The notes beneath the pieces are model-generated. The model did not search any database and was not told the origin of the DNA. It saw only the letters and a list, made by a program, of their open reading frames with translations. A DNA stretch of 64,000 nt, taken from contig OY776378.1 of NCBI GenBank assembly GCA_963675575.1, positions 868,001 to 932,000 of the forward strand, read 5' to 3'. The position numbers and the translations under genes are program-made. Below are positions 55,576 to 64,000 of the stretch, piece by piece (position 1 is the stretch's first letter; each line of letters opens with the position of its first letter). This stretch comes from JAGLOK01 sp963675575. Lineage in GTDB: Bacteria; Bacillota; Clostridia; Christensenellales; UMGS416.

Positions 55576-56060
55576 TTATATTTTTTCAGAGGGCTATTTA
55601 ATATGATGATTGGTATTGTCGGATAAGCGAATATATTATGTAGTTAAGAGCAGTAGCGTGATGCGAGCTGCTTTTTTATATTACTTTTTTCATATGCCAG
55701 GCGGTGGAATAGGGCAATCGTCGGAGTACGTGATAAACTTAGTTTTCTGCACTTGGTTTGCTAAATTGCGGAGTTTGCTCATCTCCCTTTGCGGGGGAGG
55801 ACGGACCGCGAGATTTGGCGAGTGGTGGAGGGGTATTATCAAGCAAGCAAGTTCTCGCATAAACGTTATCTTTTTTGCAATCTAACTGCTGGCTCGGAAG
55901 ATTTTTCATTGTTTGGCAAATTTCACCCACTCCTAATTAATAACATCCGCACCCAAAAAAGCCATAATTGACATAAGTTTTTTAAAAGCGCTATAATAAA
56001 ACGTAAACGTTAACAAGAAAAGGTTGTTTTAGCATCTTCGGACATGATTAAGGAGCAAAT
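55576..56060. other. Repeat-bearing intergenic region
   Basis: A 485-bp gap holding copy 2 of the repeat (55637-55677) and, at about 55785-55845, a GC-rich segment with GAGTGGTGGAGGGGTATT that resembles the tail following copy 1. Short reading frames here on both strands look spurious. AATTGACATAAG and TATAATAAAA before 56061 could be -35 and -10 boxes of the next gene. Confidence 0.55.
55637..55677 (+). repeat. Intergenic repeat, copy 2
   Basis: A 41-bp copy of the element at 54435, differing at four positions that lie in the loop between the AGCAG and CTGCT arms. It ends in T6 and has the same orientation as copy 1. Confidence 0.75.
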
Positions 56061-57470
56061 ATGAAAATGAAAAAAACAATGGTTTTTATTATGGCATTCC
56101 TTCTGGTATTATCCACTGCTTCATGTATAAACACATATAAAAGCGGAGTGGAGTTCCCGGATTTTCCCGAAAAAGATGTCCCGATATACGATGACGCTGT
56201 CGTGTTTGAATATGAAGGGGATGACGAGGAAAGCGAGATAGTATACGGCACCGAGGACGATGTTGACGATGTCATGGATTTTTATAAGGACGAGTTCGAA
56301 GACGAGGACTATATAATTGTGGACGAAAAAGAGGATAAAGACGAGTATGAGGTGGAAGGGTATATCGATGATATCCATTTTGAGATACAGGCAGAAGAAG
56401 CTTCAGGCGAGGAGAAAGAATATTTTGATTGTATTGTAACCATTTCAGTGGAAATCGTTGACGAAGACGAGGTTGAAGAAGCAAAGGCAAAAAAAATAGG
56501 AGAAATAGCCGAAGAAGAAGCCTCTGAACCAATTGCGGTTCAAGCAACCGAACCGGCACCGCAAAAAACTGAAGAACTGGTGGAAGCAACCCCGGCGCCG
56601 ACGGAGGAACCAGCAGTGGAAGAAAATGTGCCGGATGTTTTGAAAGTCATGCTTAGACTGCCTTATAGCTCTTCTGATATTTCAACCGATATAGATTCTT
56701 TGCGAAATATGCTGGCCGAAGAGCTTGGTATGGAAGTTGAATTAGAAATGTCTGACGATTACGAAAGAATAATTATTGCTATGCAAGCGGGCGAAGCCCA
56801 TATGGGTATGCTTGCCGGGGTGGATTATGTTAAGGCGGTCGATTCAGGCGGGGTTGAAGTCATATTGAAGGCTCTCAGATATGATACCGATGAATTTGGG
56901 ACTCAGCTGTTTGACGCGCCTTTAGTATCAGGATATAGCACAGAATTGCTTGTCCACAAGGACAGCGGAATAATGGATGTCAGCGATCTTGCCGGCAAAA
57001 AAATCGCTGTTCCAAATTACACTTCGTTATCGTGTTTTGTATGGCCCGCAAATTTTCTCGCCGACAACGGCATTGATCCTGAAACCGATGTTGAGTGGAT
57101 AAACGTGGGAGGGTATGACACTACCATTTTGGCTCTTATGAACGGTGAAGTCGACGCCGCCTTTACGTTTGTCGACAGCCGAACAATTTTCTTCTCTCAA
57201 GATGATAATTACGAAGATATCATCGAAACCTGTGTATTTTTAACCCGTACGCCTCCTGTTCCGACGGACACGTATTGCGTAGTTCCGCAACTTGGCGAGG
57301 GCTTTAAAGAAAGATTGCAGCAGGCTTTCATAAATATAATTGCCACAGAAGAAGGATATCGGATATTAAACGGCTTATATTTCCATGAAGGATACGCTCC
57401 GGCTACATACAGCGACTATGATCAGACAAGATTATACTTGGCAAGAAAAGAAGAATGGAATTTTGACTGA
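56061..57470 (+). CDS. PhnD-like substrate-binding lipoprotein with acidic N-domain
   Basis: A 469-residue lipoprotein (lipobox STASC, Cys22; RBS AAGGAG). Residues about 25-150 form a very acidic domain (many Asp/Glu, VDDVMDFYKDEFEDEDY), followed by a Pro/Glu/Ala linker. The C-terminal part (about 195-465) is a PhnD/SsuA-type periplasmic binding fold with MLRLPYSSSDISTDIDSLR, VDYVKAVDSGGVEVI, LAGKKIAVPNY and ALMNGEVDAAFTF. Such proteins bind phosphonates or related small anions. No ABC permease or ATPase gene is next to it. The fusion with the acidic domain is unusual. Confidence 0.82.
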   Translation: MKMKKTMVFIMAFLLVLSTASCINTYKSGVEFPDFPEKDVPIYDDAVVFEYEGDDEESEIVYGTEDDVDDVMDFYKDEFEDEDYIIVDEKEDKDEYEVEGYIDDIHFEIQAEEASGEEKEYFDCIVTISVEIVDEDEVEEAKAKKIGEIAEEEASEPIAVQATEPAPQKTEELVEATPAPTEEPAVEENVPDVLKVMLRLPYSSSDISTDIDSLRNMLAEELGMEVELEMSDDYERIIIAMQAGEAHMGMLAGVDYVKAVDSGGVEVILKALRYDTDEFGTQLFDAPLVSGYSTELLVHKDSGIMDVSDLAGKKIAVPNYTSLSCFVWPANFLADNGIDPETDVEWINVGGYDTTILALMNGEVDAAFTFVDSRTIFFSQDDNYEDIIETCVFLTRTPPVPTDTYCVVPQLGEGFKERLQQAFINIIATEEGYRILNGLYFHEGYAPATYSDYDQTRLYLARKEEWNFD

Positions 57471-57502
57471 TGTATTAGAAATATTTCATAAATTCGCATA
57501 AA

Positions 57503-57526
57503 AAAAGCCGCCTTTCGGCGGCTTTT
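57503..57526. terminator. Bidirectional terminator between convergent genes
   Basis: A perfect stem AAAAGCCGCC / GGCGGCTTTT with loop TTTC, A-run on one side and T-run on the other. It serves the PhnD-like gene and serS, which converge here. Confidence 0.9.
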
Positions 57527-57536
57527 AATTTATCTC

Positions 57537-58799
57537 TTATTTTGTTAAAACATCCGTACCAAGAAAAGCTTGCAACGGCAGAGGCACATTCACAGAACCG
57601 TCAGCGTTTTGAAACTGCTCCAAAATAGCGGGCAAAATACGGCTGGTAGCAAGCCCGGAACCGTTAAGCGTGTTGACGTATTCCGTCTTTTTGAAACCGT
57701 CACGCTTGAAGCGCATCATGCCGCGGCGAGCCTGATAGTCGCGAGCGTTAGAAACGGAGCTTACCTCCTTGTAGATGCCCATTGAAGGCAAATATACCTC
57801 TATGTCATATGTTGATGCCATGGTGGCGGAAACGTCGCCAGCGGCCAATTTTGACAGCCTGTAATGCAGCCCCAAACCTTCCACCAGAGAACAAGCCTTT
57901 CGTATCAGCTCTTGATGCAAAGCATCGCTGTCTTCCGGCTTTGTGAAGGCGAACATCTCCACTTTATTGAACTGATGACCGCGAATCATGCCGCGCTCAT
58001 CGGAACGATAGCTTCCCGCTTCGCGACGGTAGCAGGGAGTGTAGGAGAAAAGCCGTTTGGGCAAATCACTTTCTGCGAGTATCTCATCCCTATATAGATT
58101 AACGAGGGCGGTTTCACTTGTAGGAAGCATGAAATTACCGTCTTCAAGCTTAAACACATCTTCGCTGAATTTTGGGAACTGACCTGCTGTATATCCGCAT
58201 TCGTAAGTTAGCATGTGAGGAGGCAGAATGAACTCATAGCCGTCTTTTATATGCTCGCTGATGAAATAATTGAGCAACGCCCACTCGAACTTGGCGCCCA
58301 TTCCGGTGTATAGCCAAAAGCCGTTTCCGCCAAGCTTCACGCCGCGCTCATAATCAATGAGCCCAAGCGATGTCGCAAGCTCGACATGGTCTTTGGGGTC
58401 AAAATCAAACTCTGGGATACTGCCAAAAGTAGATATCTCCTGATTGTTTTCTTTGCCGCCGGCAACGATGTCATCATCAGGGAGATTGGGCAGGGCAGAT
58501 GCGAATTCATGTATTTTAGCTTCAATATTTTTTTGATCTTCATCAAGCAGCTTTATAGTGTCGGAAACAGTTTTCATCTTGGCTAGAAGCTCGGAAGCAT
58601 CACCGCCCTGTTTTTTTATCTGCGGTATTTCGCGGCTAACATTATTGCGCTCAGCCTTCAGCTTTTCAACTTCGCCGATTATTTCTTTTCGCTTTAAGTC
58701 AAGAGATAGAAACTCTGAGAAATCAACTTCATATCCGCGTTTTTTAAGAGCGGTCGCGACTTCGTTGGGAGCTGTTCTTATCTTTTGTATATCTAGCAT
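57537..58799 (-). CDS. serS: Seryl-tRNA synthetase
   Basis: A 420-residue class II aminoacyl-tRNA synthetase that loads serine on tRNA-Ser in the cytoplasm. The N-terminal coiled-coil arm (about 30-110, LKRKEIIGEVEKLKAERNNV) grips the long variable arm of the tRNA. Motif 2 is YRREAGSYRSDERGMIRGHQ and motif 3 GSGLATSRILPAILEQFQ. The RBS GAGGTGG lies before the ATG at 58799. No T-box-like leader is visible; the upstream gap is only about 160 bp to the divergent hydrolase gene. Its tRNA lies 3.3 kb away. Confidence 0.97.
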   Translation of the reverse strand: MLDIQKIRTAPNEVATALKKRGYEVDFSEFLSLDLKRKEIIGEVEKLKAERNNVSREIPQIKKQGGDASELLAKMKTVSDTIKLLDEDQKNIEAKIHEFASALPNLPDDDIVAGGKENNQEISTFGSIPEFDFDPKDHVELATSLGLIDYERGVKLGGNGFWLYTGMGAKFEWALLNYFISEHIKDGYEFILPPHMLTYECGYTAGQFPKFSEDVFKLEDGNFMLPTSETALVNLYRDEILAESDLPKRLFSYTPCYRREAGSYRSDERGMIRGHQFNKVEMFAFTKPEDSDALHQELIRKACSLVEGLGLHYRLSKLAAGDVSATMASTYDIEVYLPSMGIYKEVSSVSNARDYQARRGMMRFKRDGFKKTEYVNTLNGSGLATSRILPAILEQFQNADGSVNVPLPLQAFLGTDVLTK

Positions 58800-58962
58800 T
58801 TTTCCACCTCTTAATTGTACCTAGTAAAAGTTTTATACATTTTATCATACTTGCTGTTTTTTTTCTATTATATATTATTTAAAAACAAGCTGTAATATAG
58901 TATAATTCATAAGTTGCTTTATGCTATAATATTAGTCTAAATTATTTATACAAGGAATGGTT

Positions 58963-59808
58963 ATGCCCGAGAGTAAAATAAATTTAAATTCGAACGTTAT
59001 TGGCCGAAATATTGTGATTAATGGTCATACTATACATTTTGTGGAGTCCGAAGGTGAAACGCCTTTACTTTTGCTGCATGGGCTGGGATTTTCTTTATAT
59101 AGCATGCGAAATGTTTTTAATGACTTGGCGGAGAGAGGATACAGGTCTATAGCTGTGGATTTGCCGGGCTGTGGATATTCTAAAGCCGATCCTAAGGTTA
59201 GGATGTATCCGGATGAATTAGCCGATACTCTACACAAATTCATTGAATCAGTAAAGGCTGAAAAAGTAAATATTTATGCTATAGGCGAGGGCGCGATATA
59301 TGCGCTGAGGCTTTGCCAGCTTTTCCCCGGGGACATAAACTCAATGGTTTTGGCAAGCCCGGGAAGTATAACAAAACATTATCCGGCGAGGTATAGGAAC
59401 ATTGCTACACCTATAGTTGGCGAAATCTTAATAAAACTTATGGCTCGAAAACACATAGATAGATTTTTGAAATGGATAATGTTCGATGAGACATCTGCTA
59501 CCGCTCCTATCGCGCGGCAGACATTTCAACCGTTTACCCAAAGAGAGGCAAAACTTGGTCTGTTAAACCTTTTAAAGGACTATCAGGACATGTATGTTTT
59601 CGCAGATCTTTCCAAAATATTTTGCCCTGTAAAGCTAGTTTGGGGAGACTTTGATGTCGGACATCCCGTGAATATGAGCAATCTTTTCTTGAAACGAATA
59701 GACAACTGCTCTTTGAGCGTAATAAACAACAGTGGGCACTTAGTTCACGAAGAACGGCCTAAAATGGTTTGCGACATAATTGATAGGTTTATAGCCTATA
59801 ACAAGTAA
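58963..59808 (+). CDS. Alpha/beta-hydrolase fold protein with Glu at the nucleophile elbow
   Basis: A 281-residue protein of the alpha/beta-hydrolase fold. LLLLHGLGFSLYSM is the oxyanion region, WGDFDVG holds the likely acid (Asp229) and NNSGHLVHEE the His259. At the nucleophile elbow, where GxSxG is expected, it has IGEGAIYALR with Glu109. Normal hydrolase chemistry by Ser is therefore excluded. It could be a pseudo-enzyme or use Glu in place of Asp as in dehalogenase relatives. ATG 58963 is preferred over 58957 by spacing from AAGGA. Divergent from serS. Confidence 0.82.
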   Translation: MPESKINLNSNVIGRNIVINGHTIHFVESEGETPLLLLHGLGFSLYSMRNVFNDLAERGYRSIAVDLPGCGYSKADPKVRMYPDELADTLHKFIESVKAEKVNIYAIGEGAIYALRLCQLFPGDINSMVLASPGSITKHYPARYRNIATPIVGEILIKLMARKHIDRFLKWIMFDETSATAPIARQTFQPFTQREAKLGLLNLLKDYQDMYVFADLSKIFCPVKLVWGDFDVGHPVNMSNLFLKRIDNCSLSVINNSGHLVHEERPKMVCDIIDRFIAYNK

Positions 59809-59872
59809 ACACGTTTTGATATAAAACTGTACAGGTTGATTTAATGACTACACTAATATAAAATGATACGAT

Positions 59873-60079
59873 ATGGAAAATAATTTTAAGCTTGAAGATA
59901 TAGTTTTAATGAAAAAAAAGCACCCTTGCGGGAATGATAAGTTCCGCGTGATTAGGGTTGGGGCGGATATTAAGATAAAATGCTTGAACTGCGGCCGGGT
60001 TATTATGATGCCTAGGCTGGAGTTTAAAAAAAGAATGAAAAAAAACTTAACTGAGGCTAATGATGGCGCAAGAGACTAA
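59873..60079 (+). CDS. DUF951 family protein
   Basis: A 68-residue basic protein with MKKKHPCGNDKFRVIRVGAD and the motif KCLNCGRVIMMPRLEFKKR, the cysteine-containing core of DUF951 proteins, which are common in Firmicutes. The three cysteines may bind zinc. Function is unknown, and a nucleic-acid role is often suggested from its basic charge. Its last 20 bases overlap the start of the signal peptidase gene. Confidence 0.9.
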   Translation: MENNFKLEDIVLMKKKHPCGNDKFRVIRVGADIKIKCLNCGRVIMMPRLEFKKRMKKNLTEANDGARD

Positions 60080-60632
60080 AGAACAAAAAAATAAGAGGAT
60101 TGAAAAGGAAGTTGCGGAATGGGTCTTTTCAATAGTCATTGCTGTTGCGCTGGCTCTTTTAATACATAATTTTGTTTTTCAAATAATAAGAGTTGATGGC
60201 CCTTCCATGGAGCCAACTCTTTATACCGATGAAAGAATGTTGGTGACAAAATTCACATACTATTTCGATTCTCCGCAAAGGGGAGATATAGTTGTGACTA
60301 AATTTCCTGAGGACAGAAGGAATTTTGTAAAAAGAATTATAGGCTTGCCCGGTGAGACGATAAGCATTAGTGACGGCAAGTTATATATAGATGGTGTGGT
60401 TTTGGATGAGCCTTATATAAAAGAAACGCTTTTATGGGATTATGACGAAATAACAATTAATCAAGACAGCTATGTAGTTATGGGCGACAACAGAAACAAT
60501 TCTCGTGACAGCCGGCATATAAGCGTAGGGCCGCTTGAAGAAAAAATGATAGTAGGCAAAGCTCAGTTTGTTGTCTGGCCTCTTAGCGTTATTCATAGGA
60601 TAAATCATTATACAGGGCACTTATCAGAGTAA
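60060..60632 (+). CDS. lepB: Signal peptidase I
   Basis: A 190-residue membrane protease that removes signal peptides from secreted proteins. One membrane helix (about residues 21-42) is followed by the catalytic domain with Ser49 in GPSMEPTL and the general base Lys91 in FVKRIIGLPGE (numbers from ATG 60060). MGDNRNNSRDSR is the family's box E. Two adjacent ATGs (60060 and 60063) are both possible; spacing from GAGG favours the second slightly. It overlaps the DUF951 gene. Confidence 0.95.
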   Translation: MMAQETKEQKNKRIEKEVAEWVFSIVIAVALALLIHNFVFQIIRVDGPSMEPTLYTDERMLVTKFTYYFDSPQRGDIVVTKFPEDRRNFVKRIIGLPGETISISDGKLYIDGVVLDEPYIKETLLWDYDEITINQDSYVVMGDNRNNSRDSRHISVGPLEEKMIVGKAQFVVWPLSVIHRINHYTGHLSE

Positions 60633-60734
60633 TAGAGCAATTTTGGTTTCAGAAAATGCGAACATATTTAAAAATATTTACCTTTTATTAGATTTTTATT
60701 CTATACATTATGTAGCATATGTATTATAATTAAA

Positions 60735-60777
60735 CCACAATCTGTAGATAAAAACATCTTCGATTGTGGCATTTTTT
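60735..60777 (+). terminator. Hairpin and T-run in the nrdD leader
   Basis: An 8-bp stem CCACAATC / GATTGTGG with an AGAT / ATCT inner stem and a following T7. A TATAAT sequence at 60724-60729 lies just before it, and the nrdD ATG is 30 bases after it. It is either a terminator for lepB or an attenuator in the nrdD leader. Confidence 0.75.
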
Positions 60778-60807
60778 TATTCATTTATTGTGTTGAGGAG
60801 AAGCTTA

Positions 60808-62904
60808 ATGATAGCTGAAATCAGAAAACGAAATGGGGAAATAGAAGCTTTTAAAAGAGAAAAGATTACATGGGCTATTTTTCAGGCGGCGACGGCAGTC
60901 GGCGGCAAAGACTGGGACACGGCTGAGACACTTACCGATCAAGTAATAGACATCGCCTCTTTTAAGTATAAAGACAGTGTTTGTGATGTTGAGGGGATAC
61001 AGGACATTGTCGAAAAAGTCCTGATTGAAAACGGACACGCAAAAACAGCCAAAGCATATATTTTATACCGAGATAAACGCAAAAACGCCAGGGAGTTGGA
61101 TGCGCTTATTGGGGCTACAGTCAGCCTTTTTGGAAACTATCTAAAAGAAAGCGATTGGCAGGTGCAGGAGAACGCCAATACCCAGCGCTCCATAAACGGG
61201 ATGAACAACTACATTCGAGAATCGTTCACAAAGCAATACTGGCTTCATGAGATATACCCGGAAGATATCCGAAATGCACACATAAGCGGTGATTGCCATA
61301 TACACGATTTGGGCTTTTTCGGTCCGTATTGCGCAGGCTGGGATTTGCGCCAGATTCTGCTTGATGGTTTTGGCGGAGTGTTTGGAAAAGTTGAAAGCAA
61401 GCCGCCAAAGCACTTGCGCGCTTTTTTGGGTCAAATAGTAAATTCAACATTTACAACGCAGGGCGAAACAGCCGGTGCACAGGCTTGGAGCTCTTTTGAT
61501 ACATACTGCGCGCCTTTTATACGCTATGATAACATGAGCTATAGCGAAGTGAAGCAGGCTATTCAAGAATTTATTTTCAATATTAATGTTCCTACTAGAG
61601 TGGGATTTCAATGCCCGTTTTCCAATCTGACTTTTGACATTACACCTCCCGGAATTATAAAGGATGAATATGTAATCCATGGCGGAGAGTATAAAGACGA
61701 TCAGTACGGCGATTTCCAAGAGGAAATGAATGTATTCAACAAGGCCTTTTGCGATGTGATGATGGAAGGCGACAGAAAGGGGAGAGTGTTTACTTTTCCG
61801 ATACCAACAATAAATGTCACGAAAAGTTTCGATTGGGACAGCGAAGTTGTTGATAAATTCATGGAGATAACATGCAAGTACGGCATACCCTATTTTTCCA
61901 ACTACGTTAACTCCGATCTTTCTCCTGAAGACGCGGTTTCGATGTGCTGCAGGCTGCGTTTAGACACTACGGATTTAAGAAAGCGCGGAGGAGGCCTTTT
62001 CGGCTCAAACCCGATGACGGGTTCAATTGGGGTGTATACTATAAATATGCCTCGAATAGGTTACCTTTCCAAATCCAAAAATGAATTTAAAGCGAGAGTT
62101 TGGCGGCTGATGCATCTGGGCAAAACTTCGCTTGAAATAAAAAGAAAAGCAATTGAAGACCAAACGGAGCATGGGCTATATCCGTATTGCGCGAACTATC
62201 TAAGGGACGTAAAGGCTCGCACCGGGCAATATTGGTACAATCATTTTAACACTATTGGCATTGTTGGGATGAACGAAGCAATGCAAAATTTTCTGGGCAA
62301 AGATATTACAACAGCCGAAGGCCAGGAATTTTCACTTGAGATAATGCACTATATGCGCGATGTGCTGATGGACATTCAAACTGAGACAGGTAATTACTAT
62401 AATCTTGAGGCAAGCCCTGCGGAAGGCACGTGTTACAGGCTTGCAAAACTTGACAAAGAAGCATATCCGGACATAATCACCGCGGGTGAGAATGTGCCCT
62501 ACTATACCAATTCGTCCCAGTTGCCCGTTGGGTACACGGATGATATTTTTGAAACACTTGAGCTGCAGGATGAATTGCAGTCGCTTTATACAGGCGGCAC
62601 AGTTTTGCATCTTTATTTGGGCGAGGCCATAAAAGACACCGATGTGGCAAAGAAACTTATGCAGAAAGTGTTTGCGAAATATAAACTTCCATACATTTCG
62701 CTTACGCCGACATTTTCCATTTGCAACGAACACGGATATATAGACGGCGAGCATTATGAATGTCAGGAATGTGGGGGAAAGACTGAAGTTTGGTCAAGAG
62801 TTACGGGATATCTTCGTCCGGTTCAAAACTTTAACACAGGTAAGAAAGAAGAATTCAGAATTCGCACAAAGTACAATATAAAACAACATCAGATACAGGG
62901 ATAA
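60808..62904 (+). CDS. nrdD: Anaerobic ribonucleoside-triphosphate reductase
   Basis: A 698-residue glycyl-radical enzyme making deoxyribonucleotides without oxygen. The start is ATG 60808 (TGAGGAGAAG upstream). An N-terminal ATP-cone (RKRNGEIEAFKREKITWAIF) provides allosteric control. The barrel includes TQGETAGAQAWSSFDTYCAP and GFQCPFSNLTFD. The C-terminus has two CxxC-like pairs (SICNEHG ... YECQECGG) for zinc and the radical site Gly667 in SRVTGYLRP. The activase gene follows 3 bp later. Together they indicate an anaerobe. Confidence 0.97.
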   Translation: MIAEIRKRNGEIEAFKREKITWAIFQAATAVGGKDWDTAETLTDQVIDIASFKYKDSVCDVEGIQDIVEKVLIENGHAKTAKAYILYRDKRKNARELDALIGATVSLFGNYLKESDWQVQENANTQRSINGMNNYIRESFTKQYWLHEIYPEDIRNAHISGDCHIHDLGFFGPYCAGWDLRQILLDGFGGVFGKVESKPPKHLRAFLGQIVNSTFTTQGETAGAQAWSSFDTYCAPFIRYDNMSYSEVKQAIQEFIFNINVPTRVGFQCPFSNLTFDITPPGIIKDEYVIHGGEYKDDQYGDFQEEMNVFNKAFCDVMMEGDRKGRVFTFPIPTINVTKSFDWDSEVVDKFMEITCKYGIPYFSNYVNSDLSPEDAVSMCCRLRLDTTDLRKRGGGLFGSNPMTGSIGVYTINMPRIGYLSKSKNEFKARVWRLMHLGKTSLEIKRKAIEDQTEHGLYPYCANYLRDVKARTGQYWYNHFNTIGIVGMNEAMQNFLGKDITTAEGQEFSLEIMHYMRDVLMDIQTETGNYYNLEASPAEGTCYRLAKLDKEAYPDIITAGENVPYYTNSSQLPVGYTDDIFETLELQDELQSLYTGGTVLHLYLGEAIKDTDVAKKLMQKVFAKYKLPYISLTPTFSICNEHGYIDGEHYECQECGGKTEVWSRVTGYLRPVQNFNTGKKEEFRIRTKYNIKQHQIQG

Positions 62905-62907
62905 AAA

Positions 62908-63597
62908 ATGAAAATTGCCGGTATAATAAAAAATTCTTTCGTGGATTATCCGGGACAGATAGTAGCAGTCATTTTTGCGCAGGGATGCAATTATGACTGC
63001 TTTTTTTGCCACAACCGCGCACTTATACCATTTGAAGGAGAATTATTAAATGAAGAAGAAGTGTTTGCCTTTCTTGAAAAGAGAGCAGGACTTCTGGACG
63101 GTGTGGTTATATCCGGTGGAGAGCCGACATTACAGCAGGATTTAAAAGCTTTTATTAAAAAGGTAAAAGACATTGGTTATCTAATAAAACTGGACACGAA
63201 TGGCAGCCGCCCGGAAGTCATTGAGGACTTAATAAAGTCTGACTTGCTTGACTATGTCGCGATGGATTACAAAGCACCGTTTGACCGATATGATGAAATA
63301 TGCTGCGCAAAGTGTGACATATCCGCGGTTAAAAAAACAATGGCAATTTTAAAGAAAAGTGCAGTTCAGTACGAACTCCGCACAACATATGTACCACAAC
63401 TTAATGAAGATGATATCGATAGCATGTTAAAAGAAATATCACCAATTGACACATTCGCTTTGCAGCATTATAGGATGCCCGAAAACTATAAACAGGAACA
63501 CAGGTTTATGCTCAATTTCCAGGAGCATCCGGAAGCGAGCTATGAAAGTGCTAAAAAAATTGCATCAAAGTATGTAAAAAACGTTATATTGCGATAA
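62908..63597 (+). CDS. nrdG: Anaerobic ribonucleotide reductase activating protein (radical SAM)
   Basis: A 229-residue radical SAM enzyme that installs the glycyl radical on NrdD. The iron-sulfur cluster motif is C27-C31-C34 in GCNYDCFFCHN, followed by the SAM-binding ISGGEPTLQ. It is longer than the classical NrdG of enterobacteria and of the type common in Clostridia. Three bases separate it from nrdD, so they are one transcript. Confidence 0.94.
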   Translation: MKIAGIIKNSFVDYPGQIVAVIFAQGCNYDCFFCHNRALIPFEGELLNEEEVFAFLEKRAGLLDGVVISGGEPTLQQDLKAFIKKVKDIGYLIKLDTNGSRPEVIEDLIKSDLLDYVAMDYKAPFDRYDEICCAKCDISAVKKTMAILKKSAVQYELRTTYVPQLNEDDIDSMLKEISPIDTFALQHYRMPENYKQEHRFMLNFQEHPEASYESAKKIASKYVKNVILR

Positions 63598-63800
63598 AAA
63601 TTATATTATTGCCGCTTGCAAAGCGTAAAGTATGGTGATATTATATTGACAAATGAATGATTAGAAAACAGATTATGCATATTTGCCCACAAAAAGCGTT
63701 GATAATGTTGTATTTTACAATATTATGAAAGAATATGCAGGAATACATTATACAAAGTTTCATTTCAGACAAAAAAATAATTATCAAAGGGGATAATAAA

Positions 63801-64000
63801 ATGAAAATCAGCAATAAGTGCAAACAAGTATCGCCATCTATGACTTTAGCCATTACTTCAAAAGCAAAATCTATGAAAAAGCAGGGCATAAATGTTATAT
63901 CTTTTTCAGCAGGTGAACCGGATTTTAACACACCCGCACACATTATTGATGCTGCTAAGGAAGCAATGGACAGCGGATTTACAAAATATACTCCTGCATC
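63801..64000 (+). CDS. PLP-dependent aminotransferase, class I/II (5' part)
   Basis: The first 66 codons are in the window; the gene runs off the right edge. The N-terminal sequence has PSMTLAITSKAKSMKKQG, then ISFSAGEPDFNTPAHIIDAA and GFTKYTPA, which is the start of aspartate aminotransferase-like (AspC/AatA) enzymes. RBS AAAGGGG precedes ATG 63801. A 200-bp gap with promoter-like AT-rich sequence separates it from nrdG. Substrate preference cannot be judged from this part. Confidence 0.88.
   Translation, partial: MKISNKCKQVSPSMTLAITSKAKSMKKQGINVISFSAGEPDFNTPAHIIDAAKEAMDSGFTKYTPA

Noticed and set aside
55739..55971. Short frames on both strands in the 55.7-56.0 kb gap
   Set aside because: They overlap a repeat-like GC-rich segment, lack ribosome binding sites and have no protein-like character.
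58800..58962. Possible T-box leader for serS
   Set aside because: Only about 160 bp separate serS from the divergent gene. No specifier stem, T-box core or terminator/antiterminator pair is visible.

Overview
The window looks like a low-GC Clostridia (Firmicutes) chromosome. Supporting signs are AGGAGG-type ribosome binding sites, the house-keeping set on the right (serS, a DUF951 gene, lepB, nrdD-nrdG) and the sortase, NlpC/P60 and GHKL/LytTR families. I cannot name a genus from the sequence alone.

About 54 kb, from the left edge to the terminator at 54064-54090, reads as most of an integrative and conjugative element (ICE) whose left end lies outside the window. Positions 55-9130 carry the mating-pore genes: a VirB6/TrbL-like protein, a PrgI/VirB3-like protein, a VirB4 split into two overlapping genes, a membrane-anchored NlpC/P60 hydrolase, a CpaE-like P-loop protein and several small membrane proteins. 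A secreted surface module follows: a small secreted protein (9190), an RCC1-repeat protein carrying the same domain at its C-terminus (9892), and a large SpaA/Cna-B adhesin with a sortase signal (11921). A replication-type helix-turn-helix protein with three downstream iteron-like repeats closes this part. Hairpins sit immediately upstream of six of the start codons in this module, four of them with a U-tract like intrinsic terminators.

At 15.3-17.8 kb two IS3-family elements are nested one inside the other and separate the transfer genes from a 31-kb carbohydrate region. That region begins with relics (a truncated DUF5605 glycosidase and a decayed GH43 gene). It continues with an AraC regulator, two GH2 enzymes, four GH3 enzymes (one interrupted by an IS30-family element, two membrane-anchored), one GH43, a nucleoside hydrolase-family protein and an AgrA/AgrC-type two-component pair. 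It ends in an operon running GtrA-like protein, GH2, GT2, UDP-galactopyranose mutase, FGGY kinase, araA and araD. Together these would trim galactose-, glucose- and arabinose-containing oligosaccharides and send L-arabinose to D-xylulose-5-phosphate. No sugar transporter is visible in this block.

From 49.6 to 54.0 kb come a sigma-region-4-like regulator, a possible structured leader, a DUF6870-like small protein and two tandem large serine recombinases, ending next to the 3' end of a tRNA-Ser(UGA) gene. The order transfer genes, cargo, sigma-like regulator, recombinase is that of Tn916-type elements, so I infer that the carbohydrate genes are ICE cargo. To the right is ordinary chromosome: two lipoprotein genes among intergenic repeats, serS, an alpha/beta-hydrolase with an altered nucleophile position, a DUF951 gene, lepB, nrdD-nrdG and the start of an aminotransferase gene.
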